From an uncultured Shewanella sp. (GTDB taxonomy: Bacteria; Pseudomonadota; Gammaproteobacteria; Enterobacterales; Shewanellaceae): a DNA stretch of 64,000 nt. Position numbers and translations under genes: made by a program. Where the stretch lies: contig NZ_CANMIO010000002.1 in NCBI RefSeq assembly GCF_947497935.1, positions 248,001 through 312,000 of the forward strand, written 5' to 3'. This document shows, piece after piece, positions 1-8,781 of this stretch (position 1 is the stretch's first letter; every line of letters begins with the position of its first letter). The notes under the pieces are model-generated. The model did not search any database. It had not been told where the DNA came from and worked only from the letters and a program-made list of their open reading frames with translations.

Positions 1-1037
1 CACTGCAGCAATGCATTAGCGTACTCAGAAAAAAACTGGCTAACTACCCAGACATTGAGCTAAAAACCATTCCAAGACACGGTTATGTGTTGCATCTTGC
101 TAACCAAAACAAAACCAAGTTTAAAAAGCCAAAGGCTGTGCTGGTGTTTGCTATAGCGGTTATCGCCTCACTGTTCTTACTCGGCTACGCTTATATCAAC
201 CACCATCAAGCGCCTTATAACGAGATCTTAGTAAACAGTAAGCTCAGTAATGTCAGCGGTAATATTCGGGTGTTTACAGCTACCGACCAAGTGCAGTTCT
301 CGGCCGAAATAGCCAATAAACGTCTGGCGAACCAAATAAGTAACGAACCCAATTGGCAAGCGCCTTTCAGTAGTTTTACTAGTTTTGCACTACTTAGCGA
401 CAAGATGGACAGCTTTGCTATTTGCCCTGACTACCAACAAAATCAATGCAGTGGCAACCAGCTGATCAATATCAGTAGCGAAACCGATCACGGCAGCCAA
501 CTAGAGTTATCAGATTTTCTAACCACTAAGATCAGAATGGAGCAGAAGACCTATAACAAGTTAGACTTACCAGAGCTTAAAAAGCATCAAGGCGATTTAA
601 AGGAACAGATCTACCATGGCGATCTGTATTTCGCTATCGATGATCACCGCTTAGTTCGTAGCGACATTCGTATTTCATTGGTCGACCTCGCCTCAGATAA
701 CGGCATATTCTATTTTGCCGCCTGTATCACCGACGAAGACTGTTACACCACGCCGATCCGCTACGAGATCCGTGGTCACTTCAAGCGCACCACAGAAAAA
801 TGGCAACAACGCACCGTTGAACGCTTCGATATTGAAGTCAGCAAAACCACCCTGTCTTCACCCAATGCACTGTCTGATACCGCGCAAATTATCTATCTCG
901 CTCTAAGAAAGCAGCACTTAACTCAAGAACAGTTAAGTTTCTATCGTGTCTACCAAGACGATGGCACGGCAATTTGGCAACTGCCGTTAGTGAACGACAA
1001 TATTATGTGGATGCAGCGACAAACCCTTAAGTTGTGA
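1..1037 (+). CDS. ToxR/CadC-type membrane transcriptional regulator (5' end outside window)
   Basis: The frame is open from base 3, before any start codon, so the gene begins upstream of the window. The first residues (LRKKLANYPDIELKTIPRHG, then YVL) match the end of an OmpR/PhoB-type winged helix, including the IxTIPRHGY wing. A membrane segment follows (AVLVFAIAVIASLFLLGYAY), then about 270 residues of probable periplasmic domain with paired cysteines (CPDYQQNQC; CITDEDC). This order, cytoplasmic winged helix, one membrane helix, periplasmic sensor, is the ToxR/CadC plan, in which the regulator binds DNA while anchored in the inner membrane. Target genes cannot be told from the sequence. 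Confidence 0.8.
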   Translation, partial: LQQCISVLRKKLANYPDIELKTIPRHGYVLHLANQNKTKFKKPKAVLVFAIAVIASLFLLGYAYINHHQAPYNEILVNSKLSNVSGNIRVFTATDQVQFSAEIANKRLANQISNEPNWQAPFSSFTSFALLSDKMDSFAICPDYQQNQCSGNQLINISSETDHGSQLELSDFLTTKIRMEQKTYNKLDLPELKKHQGDLKEQIYHGDLYFAIDDHRLVRSDIRISLVDLASDNGIFYFAACITDEDCYTTPIRYEIRGHFKRTTEKWQQRTVERFDIEVSKTTLSSPNALSDTAQIIYLALRKQHLTQEQLSFYRVYQDDGTAIWQLPLVNDNIMWMQRQTLKL

Positions 1038-1173
1038 TCCGCTATTTGAGCTAATCTGCAATCGACTAGCGGCTATTGGCGGCAGTCCGAGTGCTCGATT
1101 ACCACTGAATTCTGCACATCGGTGCGGTTTGGGTATATAATCAGCGCTCTGTTCATCTTTGGTTTAAAACGCA

Positions 1174-2016
1174 ATGTTAAGTTATCGTCACGGCTACCAC
1201 GCAGGCAATTATGCCGATGTTCTCAAGCACGCAATTTTGCTGCAAGTCCTCAAACTCATGCACAAAAAAGATAAGCCAATGGCTTATATCGACACCCATG
1301 CGGGGGCAGGCGGCTATGCGTTAACTGATGAGTTTTCAAAGAAAACTGGCGAATACCTAGATGGCGTAGCCAGACTGTGGGAAAGAACCGACTTACCAGA
1401 ATCTTTAGTGCAGTACATAGAAGATGTGAAGCATTTCAACCAAGGCAAAGCGGAACTGGAATTTTACCCAGGCTCGCCAGCATTTGTTGATATGAACATG
1501 CGAGAAAAAGACCGCATGGTACTGCACGAACTACACGGCACCGACTTTTTAACCTTAGACGAGCAGTTTAGCGGCGATCGCGCTGTACGCGTTATCAAAG
1601 GTGATGGTCTTAAAGGCCTGATTGCTGCAGTGCCACCGCTTGAGCGTCGTGGCGTGATTTTGATTGACCCGAGTTACGAAATCAAAACTGACTATCAAGA
1701 CGTGGCTAAAGCGATCATCAAAGCCCACAAACGCTTCTCTACTGGCGTATTTATGTTGTGGTATCCGGTAGTCGATCGCGACCAAACAGAAGGCATGCTT
1801 AAGCTACTCGCTGAAAGCGGCATTAAAAACCAATTACGTATCGAGCAAGCGATTAAGCCTGATAGCAATGAATTTGGCATGACAGCTGCAGGCCTGTGGA
1901 TCATCAACCCACCTTGGCAGCTAGATACGACCGCCAAAGAGATGCTCGACTATTTAGAGCGTCGCATCGGCCATAACGGTGGTAAGACAATCGTTAAGCA
2001 GGAAGTGCCGGAATAA
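1174..2016 (+). CDS. rlmJ: 23S rRNA (adenine(2030)-N6)-methyltransferase RlmJ
   Basis: A 280-residue protein matching RlmJ over its whole length. It starts MLSYRHGYHAGNYADVLKH, the family's typical N-terminus. The SAM-binding region reads YIDTHAGAGGY, and the catalytic N6-adenine methyltransferase motif is near residue 165 as DPSYE (commonly DPPYE). RlmJ methylates A2030 of 23S rRNA in the cytoplasm. The gene stands alone, with a family-A repeat directly after its stop. Confidence 0.95.
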   Translation: MLSYRHGYHAGNYADVLKHAILLQVLKLMHKKDKPMAYIDTHAGAGGYALTDEFSKKTGEYLDGVARLWERTDLPESLVQYIEDVKHFNQGKAELEFYPGSPAFVDMNMREKDRMVLHELHGTDFLTLDEQFSGDRAVRVIKGDGLKGLIAAVPPLERRGVILIDPSYEIKTDYQDVAKAIIKAHKRFSTGVFMLWYPVVDRDQTEGMLKLLAESGIKNQLRIEQAIKPDSNEFGMTAAGLWIINPPWQLDTTAKEMLDYLERRIGHNGGKTIVKQEVPE

Positions 2017-2019
2017 AAG

Positions 2020-2310
2020 GCTTAGACGAGGTCGGGCTTCGCCCTGCGAGAGCGTGACTTCGTCACTTCTAGGAAAAGCTAAGATAGGTTCGAGGTCCTA
2101 GGAAAAGCAAAAGATAGATCCTAGGGAAAGCTAAGACGGTAAAGCAAAAAGATGTAGAGCTGTTATCTTTAAGCTTTTCCTAGCAGCCAACTTGTTGGCG
2201 TCCTCGTAGTGAGTGTGCGAACGTCCTAGAAACGAGCTTGCGAGTGCCCTATCTTAAATGTTGGCGCCCTAGAACCTAGGTCCTAGCAGCGAGCCTGCGA
2301 GCGTCCTGTC
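2020..2310 (+). repeat. Family-A hairpin mosaic repeat, copy A1
   Basis: Lies between the convergent 3' ends of rlmJ and the lipoprotein gene. The left arm holds GGGCTTCGCCC and GTGAC-ttc-GTCAC (2054-2066). The inner boundaries are CTAGGAAAAGC and its inverse GCTTTTCCTAG. The right arm holds CCAAC-tt-GTTGG followed by three hairpins with a central tandem G.A mismatch, for example ACGAGC-tt-GCGAGT (2232-2245) and GCGAGC-ct-GCGAGC (2289-2302). CCTAGG/CTAG words are unusually dense. No coding frame of substance. Confidence 0.85.
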
Positions 2311-2316
2311 TTTCGC

Positions 2317-2571
2317 TTATAAACACTCTTCATCATCGTTAATCTGACGAGTAAACACGCCCAGAATGGCATTGATGATACCGACCTCAGTATCTCTATT
2401 ATTAGCTGATGCCGCCGGACTGCCACCAATCACTTCTCGCTGTTCTCTTTGCTCCGCATTACCATGTGCGCCACTGACAAAGTCACAGCCGGCATTAGCC
2501 GCTGAGTTTGATGAACAGCCAGCACTGTTCAAAATCAGTAAAATCAACAACCCAAACGAATTCCGTTTCAT
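2317..2571 (-). CDS. Small predicted lipoprotein, unknown function
   Basis: An 84-residue protein with a lipoprotein signal: basic start MKRN, hydrophobic stretch FGLLILLILN, lipobox SAGC, predicted to be cleaved and lipidated at the cysteine. The mature part is about 65 residues, polar and acidic, ending in NDDEECL, with no recognised domain. It would sit in the envelope. AGGAAAAGT precedes the start. Family-A repeats flank it on both sides (A1 downstream, A2 upstream), so it forms a small island between repeats. I do not recognise a family. Confidence 0.6.
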   Translation of the reverse strand: MKRNSFGLLILLILNSAGCSSNSAANAGCDFVSGAHGNAEQREQREVIGGSPAASANNRDTEVGIINAILGVFTRQINDDEECL

Positions 2572-2591
2572 ACTTTTCCTTTTTAATTAAA

Positions 2592-2834
2592 TGCTAAGAC
2601 GAGAGCGGGCTTCGCCCTGCGAGACGTGACCGTGTCACTTCGAGAAAAAATAGATCCTAGGTACGAGGTCCTATGTCCTAGGAAAATCCAAGACGGTAAA
2701 GCACCAATCAAAAGATTACCGGCACGATGTGTTAGCCTTTGCTTTTAAGCTGTTAGCTTTTCCTAGTAGCCAACTTGTTGGCGTCCTCGTAGGTGCGTAG
2801 CACCGTTCTAGCAGTGAGCCTGAGAACATCCTAG
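2592..2834 (+). repeat. Family-A hairpin mosaic repeat, copy A2
   Basis: Same orientation as A1. Left arm: GGGCTTCGCCC, then GTGAC-cgt-GTCAC. Right arm: GCTTTTCCTAG boundary, CCAAC-tt-GTTGG, GGTGC-gta-GCACC, then a decayed tandem-G.A hairpin (GTGAGC-ct-GAGAAC). Lies upstream of the lipoprotein gene and just past the 3' end of the LysR gene. Confidence 0.85.
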
Positions 2835-2848
2835 TACATTCTTTATTT

Positions 2849-3727
2849 TCACTGCAACACCGAATGCAGCTCATCAAAGAGCCATTGCATCACTGGGCCA
2901 ATTTGCTTATCTCGGCGATTCACCACGCCCATTTCCACCAGCAATGGCTCGGTAATATACTCGGTTGAAAGCTCTTTTAGATCTTCAATGTACCACTCAG
3001 ATTTTGCCACATGTTCAGGCACTAATGCCCAGCCTACGCCCTGCAACACCAGAGCGACTATGTAATAGTAGCTGTCGATATACCAATAGTTTGCCGACAA
3101 TGGCGGTATTTGCGACTGCCCGGTAATATCGCAAATCGCTAACTGCCGGTATTGCATCAGCTGTTCTAATGTTGGCGCGGGGCTGGCGGCTAAAGGATGA
3201 GAGGGTGCGACCACTAAGCTCTGTTTAAACTGGCCAATCGACATAAAATCCAGCGAATCAGGCAGCATAGTCGAACTGTGAAACATGATGCCAATATCTG
3301 CGCGCCCGACATCCACCCATGCACCAATATCCTTTTGCGAGCCATTAATGATAGTGAGTTTAAGCAATGGAAATTGAGTCGATATACGCTGAAAAAGCGC
3401 TTCAAATGCGGTAACCGGCACAGCTTCATCCATAGCAACGGTAAGGGTGATCTCCTCACCAGAAGTGACGCTCATTGCCCGCGCATTTAGGCGTTGGCAC
3501 TGAGCAAGTACTGACTGCGCCTCTATAAACATCTCTTCGCCAAGCGCCGTGAGCACAGGAAGTCTGGCACCGCGGTCAAATAACTCAAAACCTAAGCCAG
3601 CTTCTAAGTTACTAATTGCTGTACTAATACGCGACTGCGCTTTGCCCATCTTTCTCGCGGCTGCCGAAAAAGAACCAAGCTTTACCGAATTTACAAATGC
3701 ATTAAGCTCATCAATCGTCCAGTTCAT
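2849..3727 (-). CDS. LysR-family transcriptional regulator
   Basis: A 292-residue protein with the LysR plan: N-terminal winged helix-turn-helix (residues about 1-60, LNAFVNSVKLGSFSAAARKM ... AQSRISTAISNLEAGLGFEL) and a C-terminal two-lobed ligand domain. Transcribed divergently from a MATE transporter, with 107 bp between the starts holding an inverted repeat of LysR type. By the usual logic of such pairs it probably controls the transporter and its own gene. The ligand is unknown. Confidence 0.92.
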   Translation of the reverse strand: MNWTIDELNAFVNSVKLGSFSAAARKMGKAQSRISTAISNLEAGLGFELFDRGARLPVLTALGEEMFIEAQSVLAQCQRLNARAMSVTSGEEITLTVAMDEAVPVTAFEALFQRISTQFPLLKLTIINGSQKDIGAWVDVGRADIGIMFHSSTMLPDSLDFMSIGQFKQSLVVAPSHPLAASPAPTLEQLMQYRQLAICDITGQSQIPPLSANYWYIDSYYYIVALVLQGVGWALVPEHVAKSEWYIEDLKELSTEYITEPLLVEMGVVNRRDKQIGPVMQWLFDELHSVLQ

Positions 3728-3805
3728 CGCTTTACCTACTGACTTACCTATATCAAAAACAGATAGTAACTAACTTTATTCAATCTCAAATACAGAGTAA
3801 CTTGC

Positions 3806-3821
3806 TGAACTTTATTGTTCA
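3806..3821. promoter_or_regulatory. Candidate LysR operator in the divergent promoter
   Basis: TGAAC-TTTATT-GTTCA: two perfect 5-bp arms, fitting the T-N11-A style of LysR sites. It lies in the spacer between the LysR gene and the MATE gene, 14 bp before the MATE start. Assignment is by motif and position only. Confidence 0.45.
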
Positions 3822-3834
3822 ACATTGATATCCC

Positions 3835-5241
3835 ATGTTAGATCCAAGCATCAAAAACACACAGGCTCAGTCAATCAGTCGCACCTTTTGGCGTTACACT
3901 CTGCCAGCCATTGCCGCCATGTTGGTTAACGGTTTATACCAAATCGTTGACGGTATTTTTATAGGCCATTACATAGGCTTTGAAGGACTCGCGGCTATCA
4001 ATATGGCCTGGCCAGTGATCTACTTTATGGTGGGTTTTGGCATCATGGTGGGCATGGGGAGTGGCAGCTTACTGTCGATTCAACGTGGTAAAGGCGATAC
4101 TCGCGCCGCAGCGACTATTTTGACCAGCAGTTTAGTGCTCATGCTTGGCTTAGCCGCAGTATCTACCACGATTTTAGTCACCTTTAGCGACTTCTTTCTT
4201 CAGGCTCAGGGCGGTGCTGGTAACACCTTGGTGATGGCGCAAGAGTATATTGGCGTGTTTACCTGGGGCACTGCAATCACAGTGATAGCCTCTGCCTTGC
4301 CGTTACTTATCCGCAATGATGAAAGCCCAAACATTGCCACAGGATTGATGGTACTGGGCGCATGTATCAATATTTTTCTCGATTACTTGTTAATTGGTGT
4401 ATTTAACTTTGGATTATTGGGCGCGTCAATTGCCACCATTAGTGCTCAGGCGGTTGTCTGTCTCTTAGGCCTTTTTTACTTTTGCTCTCGATTAAGCAGC
4501 ATTAACTGGTCGGCAAAATTTAGTTGGTTTAATGCATCGAATGCTCAGCAGATCGCACTATTAGGCTCTTCAAGCCTATTTATGTATCTGTACACCAGCT
4601 TTGTATTTGCACTACATAACCGACTTTTTACTGAATATGGCTCACCACTAACGGTAGGCGCCTTTGCCATTGTCGGTTACTTGATGGTGTTGTATTACTT
4701 GGTGGCAGAAGGTATCGCTGAGGGTATGCAGCCGCCCGTGAGTTATTACTACGGTGCAGAGCAGCATGAAAACATTAACAAGATGCTGAAATTGTCGGTA
4801 AAGGTGACCTTGATTGCAGGCACTAGCTGGGTGTTACTGCTCAACCTATTACCAGAAACCATGGTCGGGCTGTTTAACAATGATGACCCTTTGCTTATAG
4901 CCACTGCGATTGGAGGTATTAAGATGCACCTGTTTGCTATGCCGCTAGATGGGTTTATCGCTCTTTCGTCGGTGTACTTTATGGCGACTAACCAAGGCGT
5001 TAAGGCGTTGGTCATCGCCTGTGGCAATATGTTGATCCAGCTGCCATTCCTCTATTTCTTACCTAAGATTCTGGGAGTTGAAGGTGTGTGGATGGCGATG
5101 CCGATCTCCAACATCGCGCTGTGTCTTATTGTGGTACCTATGGTGTGGCTTGATGTGCAGTCGAGAAAAAAACAGTCGACGGAGCAGCAAGATAACCAGC
5201 TAACTATCGATACCGCCAATACTGCAGCAATCGTGAGCTAA
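3835..5241 (+). CDS. MATE-family multidrug/metabolite efflux transporter
   Basis: A 468-residue polytopic membrane protein with the two six-helix halves of the MATE family. The N-terminal half starts TFWRYTLPAIAAMLVNGLYQ, followed by IVDGIFIGHYIGFEGLAAIN, the typical first helix pair. MATE proteins export cationic drugs or metabolites using Na+ or H+ gradients across the inner membrane. Divergent from a LysR regulator. The last ~25 residues are polar and probably cytoplasmic. The Shine-Dalgarno sequence is weak. Confidence 0.9.
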   Translation: MLDPSIKNTQAQSISRTFWRYTLPAIAAMLVNGLYQIVDGIFIGHYIGFEGLAAINMAWPVIYFMVGFGIMVGMGSGSLLSIQRGKGDTRAAATILTSSLVLMLGLAAVSTTILVTFSDFFLQAQGGAGNTLVMAQEYIGVFTWGTAITVIASALPLLIRNDESPNIATGLMVLGACINIFLDYLLIGVFNFGLLGASIATISAQAVVCLLGLFYFCSRLSSINWSAKFSWFNASNAQQIALLGSSSLFMYLYTSFVFALHNRLFTEYGSPLTVGAFAIVGYLMVLYYLVAEGIAEGMQPPVSYYYGAEQHENINKMLKLSVKVTLIAGTSWVLLLNLLPETMVGLFNNDDPLLIATAIGGIKMHLFAMPLDGFIALSSVYFMATNQGVKALVIACGNMLIQLPFLYFLPKILGVEGVWMAMPISNIALCLIVVPMVWLDVQSRKKQSTEQQDNQLTIDTANTAAIVS

Positions 5242-5277
5242 GCCTTGCCAGTTAAACCTTGCCGCTTAGTTTTACAG

Positions 5278-6021
5278 TTAAGCCTTGCGGTAGCGTTTTA
5301 GCAAGATCTGCACTCGCTCTACATAGGCTTGGGTCTCAGCAAAAGGTGGGACACCATTATATTGGTCGACCCTTGATGCGCCGGCGTTATAAGCGGCGCA
5401 GGCCAAGACAATATTGCCATTAAAGCGTTTTAATAGCTGGGCTAGATAACGACTACCCGCCAGAATATTTTGCTCAGGGTGAAAAGCATCACTCACCCCC
5501 AGCTCATTAGCCGTGGCGGGCATCAGTTGCATTAACCCTTGCGCTCCAGTCTTAGAAACCGCCTTAGGCTTAAAAGCTGATTCTGCATGAATAACCGCTC
5601 GAATAAGTGCCGCCTCTATGCGGTACTCTCGTGCTGCCATGGCTATTTGCTGCTGATATTGGGAGGTAAATAGCGGGATAGATTTCCAATTGATATTGGA
5701 CTCAGGTTTGCAGGCATAGCAGTCAAACAATAACACCTGGTAGTGCCCCTCTTGCGGTGCATGATCACTAAAAACCAAGACTCCATCGGCGGTAAGATAG
5801 TGATAAACCCTTTCTCCTTGTTCAGCCCTAGTTTCCAAGCTCTGGGGCTTACTCGTCATAATTTGATTAGACACGGTTTGGCCTAACACAATCTTATTCG
5901 ATGGTTTAGCGACAAAATGTGGCTTACCTGTCTCTGCAGCCGTGACGGTAGGAGTTACAAATGTAGCAGTAACGGCGATAGACAAGCAGAGTAAACTAAA
6001 CAGGATTGCTTGCTTCATCAT
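5278..6021 (-). CDS. Lytic transglycosylase, SLT domain (MltE/Slt type)
   Basis: A 247-residue exported protein. A signal peptide (MMKQAILFSLLCLSIAVTAT) precedes a spacer with a DUF4124-like element (VYHYLTADGVLVFSDHAP), then a C-terminal SLT domain from about residue 130. The catalytic Glu is in HAESAF, followed by GAQGLMQLMPATANELGV and AAYNAG, all standard SLT motifs. It cleaves peptidoglycan glycan strands in the periplasm, forming 1,6-anhydroMurNAc ends. Its start overlaps the stop of the DUF3137 gene (ATGA), indicating translational coupling. Confidence 0.92.
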   Translation of the reverse strand: MMKQAILFSLLCLSIAVTATFVTPTVTAAETGKPHFVAKPSNKIVLGQTVSNQIMTSKPQSLETRAEQGERVYHYLTADGVLVFSDHAPQEGHYQVLLFDCYACKPESNINWKSIPLFTSQYQQQIAMAAREYRIEAALIRAVIHAESAFKPKAVSKTGAQGLMQLMPATANELGVSDAFHPEQNILAGSRYLAQLLKRFNGNIVLACAAYNAGASRVDQYNGVPPFAETQAYVERVQILLKRYRKA

Positions 6022-7040
6022 AATCCGGTCGAACGATCCAATTGCAATACATCAACGATAGCAAATAACTGCTTCATCTCTTTGTTTATCTGACTAAATT
6101 CATACTCAAATGTCGCTGGCTTAAATATCGACGCCATCTCGAAGCGATTTTCTTTACTGCCAAGCATGATCAGCAACTTATTACGATAGAAAGCACATTG
6201 AATTTTGTTACCAAAACTGGCTGACAGTTCCTGTAAACGCTCCATAAAGGTTACGGTTAACAGATAACGCGCCTCAATTTGATCGGTAGAAAATACATCA
6301 AACTGCTTCTCAAAGATTGGATCTTCCAGTTTCACTCGTTCCAAGCCTTTAAATGAGTCTGATAGGAAATTGACTAAGCCACCTCGATTCTTAACCACCA
6401 CAGTATGACCACGAGAAGCTTTATGACTGCTGAGCTCAATCATTACGCCCTTAAATACCGTCACCGTATCGGTCGTCTTATCACGCTTAACCTGTTTAGT
6501 TAGCTGTAACTCATTAATAGCAATCTCAATATCTTTGTAGGTGCCCTGCACATAATCGTCAAAACTAGCAGATTCATAATAGGGCAACAGCTTAGATGCC
6601 TTAAGTGCGCTAAGGCTCATCTGATGCTCTTTACAAAAGATAAAGTCTTGACCAAAGTACTTAAAAATTAACGGGTAAATCTTTTGCTTCACGTCTGTTT
6701 TATAATGCTTAATCGGTCTAAATACCCACCATGAAAACGGCAATGTCAGCAAGACTAAACCAATAAGATAAACCATCAGAGGATCTGAAACGGCCAGATA
6801 CGGCATAAACATAAATGCCAAAGTCGCAATGGCAAGATAGATGGCCGCACAAAGATACAAGCGTTGTCGGCACGCCTTTAGACTCGCAACACGGGTATTT
6901 TCAAATTTGCTGGTTAGTGGCTCAAGATGCTGCTGGTAATATCGCTTAAATTCATCGATCTCAGATGCTGCGGCAACCAGATTATTCGTGTTGCGGATAG
7001 GCTTTATCGATGCGCCAAACAGGAAGCTAAAGAGATTCAT
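6018..7040 (-). CDS. DUF3137 family membrane protein
   Basis: A 340-residue protein with two adjacent membrane helices near residues 65-110 (LYLCAAIYLAIATLAFMFM; LMVYLIGLVLLTLPFSWWVF) and a long cytoplasmic C-terminal domain. This matches the DUF3137 (galanin-like) proteins often encoded next to LemA in gammaproteobacteria. Function unknown. Middle gene of a LemA-DUF3137-transglycosylase operon, overlapping the next gene by 4 bp. Confidence 0.8.
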   Translation of the reverse strand: MNLFSFLFGASIKPIRNTNNLVAAASEIDEFKRYYQQHLEPLTSKFENTRVASLKACRQRLYLCAAIYLAIATLAFMFMPYLAVSDPLMVYLIGLVLLTLPFSWWVFRPIKHYKTDVKQKIYPLIFKYFGQDFIFCKEHQMSLSALKASKLLPYYESASFDDYVQGTYKDIEIAINELQLTKQVKRDKTTDTVTVFKGVMIELSSHKASRGHTVVVKNRGGLVNFLSDSFKGLERVKLEDPIFEKQFDVFSTDQIEARYLLTVTFMERLQELSASFGNKIQCAFYRNKLLIMLGSKENRFEMASIFKPATFEYEFSQINKEMKQLFAIVDVLQLDRSTGL

Positions 7041-7128
7041 AGTATTGCTAACTCACTCAATTGCAGTTCAATCACAGCAATAGCCACAATCCCGATAGGA
7101 ATTGCGACTATTAGCTAATAAATTTGAG

Positions 7129-7698
7129 TTACTTTAGATAATCGGCGGCATCAACAGGGGCTTTTGACACCTCGTCGGCCTCATAGAAAGGCATCACCTT
7201 CACACTTGCCATAGAGGCTATGATAGAGCCAGGGAAGATCTCAACGGCGGTATTCAACTCAGATACTGCCGAGTTGTAGAAACGACGCGCGGCAGACAGC
7301 TGAGCCTCGACTTCGTTGTAGGTCTGCATCGCTTGCAGCATAGTGTTGTCAGACTTCAGCTCAGGATAGTTTTCAACCGACACCATCAGCTGTGACATCT
7401 TCTGATTCAGCTTTTCCGATACCTCGAGGTGCGCCTTTACCGCACTAGGATCAACACTGTCATAGCCTTTCGAGGCTAAGACTCTTAATTCGGTGATCTC
7501 GGTCAGCAGAGATTTCTCATGCTCCATGTACTTTTGTGCGATCTTGAGAATATTCGGCACTAGGCTAGAACGCTTCTTAAGCTGAACGTCTATCCCCGAT
7601 AATGCTTCGCGCCCCGCATTACGCTTCTTAATTAAACTGACATACCAAAGATAGGCAATAATCACCACTAAGCCTGAGCCCAACAATATCCCTTCCAT
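7129..7698 (-). CDS. lemA: LemA family protein
   Basis: A 189-residue protein with one N-terminal membrane helix (GILLGSGLVVIIAYLWYVSL) followed by a long helical domain with the LemA signature: NAGREALSGIDVQLKKRSSL, VPNILKIAQKYMEHE, and near the end SELNTAVEIFPGSIIA. LemA proteins are bacterial membrane proteins of unclear biochemical role. First gene of the operon with the DUF3137 and transglycosylase genes, suggesting a shared envelope role (inference). Confidence 0.92.
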   Translation of the reverse strand: MEGILLGSGLVVIIAYLWYVSLIKKRNAGREALSGIDVQLKKRSSLVPNILKIAQKYMEHEKSLLTEITELRVLASKGYDSVDPSAVKAHLEVSEKLNQKMSQLMVSVENYPELKSDNTMLQAMQTYNEVEAQLSAARRFYNSAVSELNTAVEIFPGSIIASMASVKVMPFYEADEVSKAPVDAADYLK

Positions 7699-8238
7699 CT
7701 GTGCTTCCTATTTCTTATTTTTCTATAAAGGTCACTTAGTTTTAGCTTACATTTCTGCGATTGAAACGGTAAAGCGATACCCTATTTACTTATATCTCAT
7801 ACTGTTACTTATTTAGATGACTAAATCCACCCTGAACACAGATTAAACAGACTTTCTCTGCGTTACTTTTTAATCAGCCTAGCAAGAATTTGGCAAAAAT
7901 ATCGAAGAAAACCCAGATCAAACAATAACTAATCGAACTCTCACCAAATAAATTCATTAAACAGCATAAAAATACAGCTAGTGTTCACAAATCAGTCGCA
8001 ACAAAAATTAATAGCTTTAAAAATCAATAGTTAAATCGACGTTTAATTGTGTGATTTTTTGAACTAAGCAAAATTTTGCCTCATCACTTTCCGCCATAAA
8101 AAGCCTAAACTAGTCAAACTTATTAACCCTTTTAGTTAACTTTATCATTACCCATAAGTTTGCTGCGGTTTACCCTAACGCCTAGCCTATTTATTGCTGT
8201 TCTCCTGCTTCCTTGAAATAACGGCTGCCCATTATTCA
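7699..8238. other. Intergenic, AT-rich, no gene seen
   Basis: About 540 bp between the lemA start and the first small-RNA candidate. AT-rich with stop codons in all frames and no repeat or hairpin that I can support. It must contain the lemA promoter and possibly that of the downstream RNA candidate. Confidence 0.4.
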
Positions 8239-8343
8239 TTCAGCTTAGATACAGCATCCCCTAGCTATAGTAATCACATCCTTTAAGTAAGCGTTCAATC
8301 CAATCATCCCCTTCGGACTCATTTAATATGAGTCCTTTTTTTT
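8239..8343 (+). ncRNA. Candidate small RNA 1 of a tandem pair
   Basis: Ends in a strong intrinsic terminator: GGACTCAT (8315-8322), 5-nt loop, ATGAGTCC (8328-8335), eight Ts. About 75 bp upstream starts a conserved block shared with copy 2 (TTCAGCTT.GATACAGCA, then CCCTAG.TATAGTAATC). No ORF lies before the terminator and no protein gene precedes it on this strand, so the terminator must end a short RNA. The block could be RNA body or a promoter (TATAGT is -10-like), so the 5' end is uncertain. I do not recognise an Rfam family. Confidence 0.5.
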
Positions 8344-8442
8344 ACCAAAAAATCACAATCAACCTTAATATCAGACTGTTACAACAACCCCCACCTCGAT
8401 AGGAAAAAGGTTAACAACAGTTAATCTAACTCCTTTTCTCCG

Positions 8443-8544
8443 TTCAGCTTTGATACAGCAAACCCTAGTTATAGTAATCCCAATCCCAACGGAAACTGTT
8501 AATCAATCCCTTTTGGACTCATCCTATATGAGTCCTTTTTTTTT
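8443..8544 (+). ncRNA. Candidate small RNA 2 of a tandem pair
   Basis: Second copy, exactly 200 bp after the first measured at the terminator: GGACTCAT (8515-8522), loop CCTAT, ATGAGTCC (8528-8535), nine Ts. The stem is identical and the loop differs. The upstream block TTCAGCTTTGATACAGCA/CCCTAGTTATAGTAATC is conserved, as is the pre-terminator CAATC..CCCTT; sequence between them has diverged. Ends 237 bp before the abgT-family gene. Either a second small RNA or a second premature-termination site in a long abgT leader. Confidence 0.5.
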
Positions 8545-8781
8545 GCCTAAAACTCACTAAAAAGCTCAGCGTCATTTCACACCAAAAATCCTGCGAAGCC
8601 GCACTAGTACTAACGATTACGCTTATAACGTTATTAACAAATGAGGCTGATTTAAGGTTTAATTAATTTTTCTTATCCATCATGCCACATCGGCTTAACA
8701 ATATAGTGCTCATTCGTAGTCACGCCCGCCGCAACAACAGAACAATAATAACAAAATAAAAAACATATTGAGGAAGTCACT

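Noticed and set aside
2020..2834. Insertion sequence or transposon carrying the lipoprotein gene
   Set aside because: No transposase and no clear target-site duplication; the repeats are hairpin mosaics, not IS ends.
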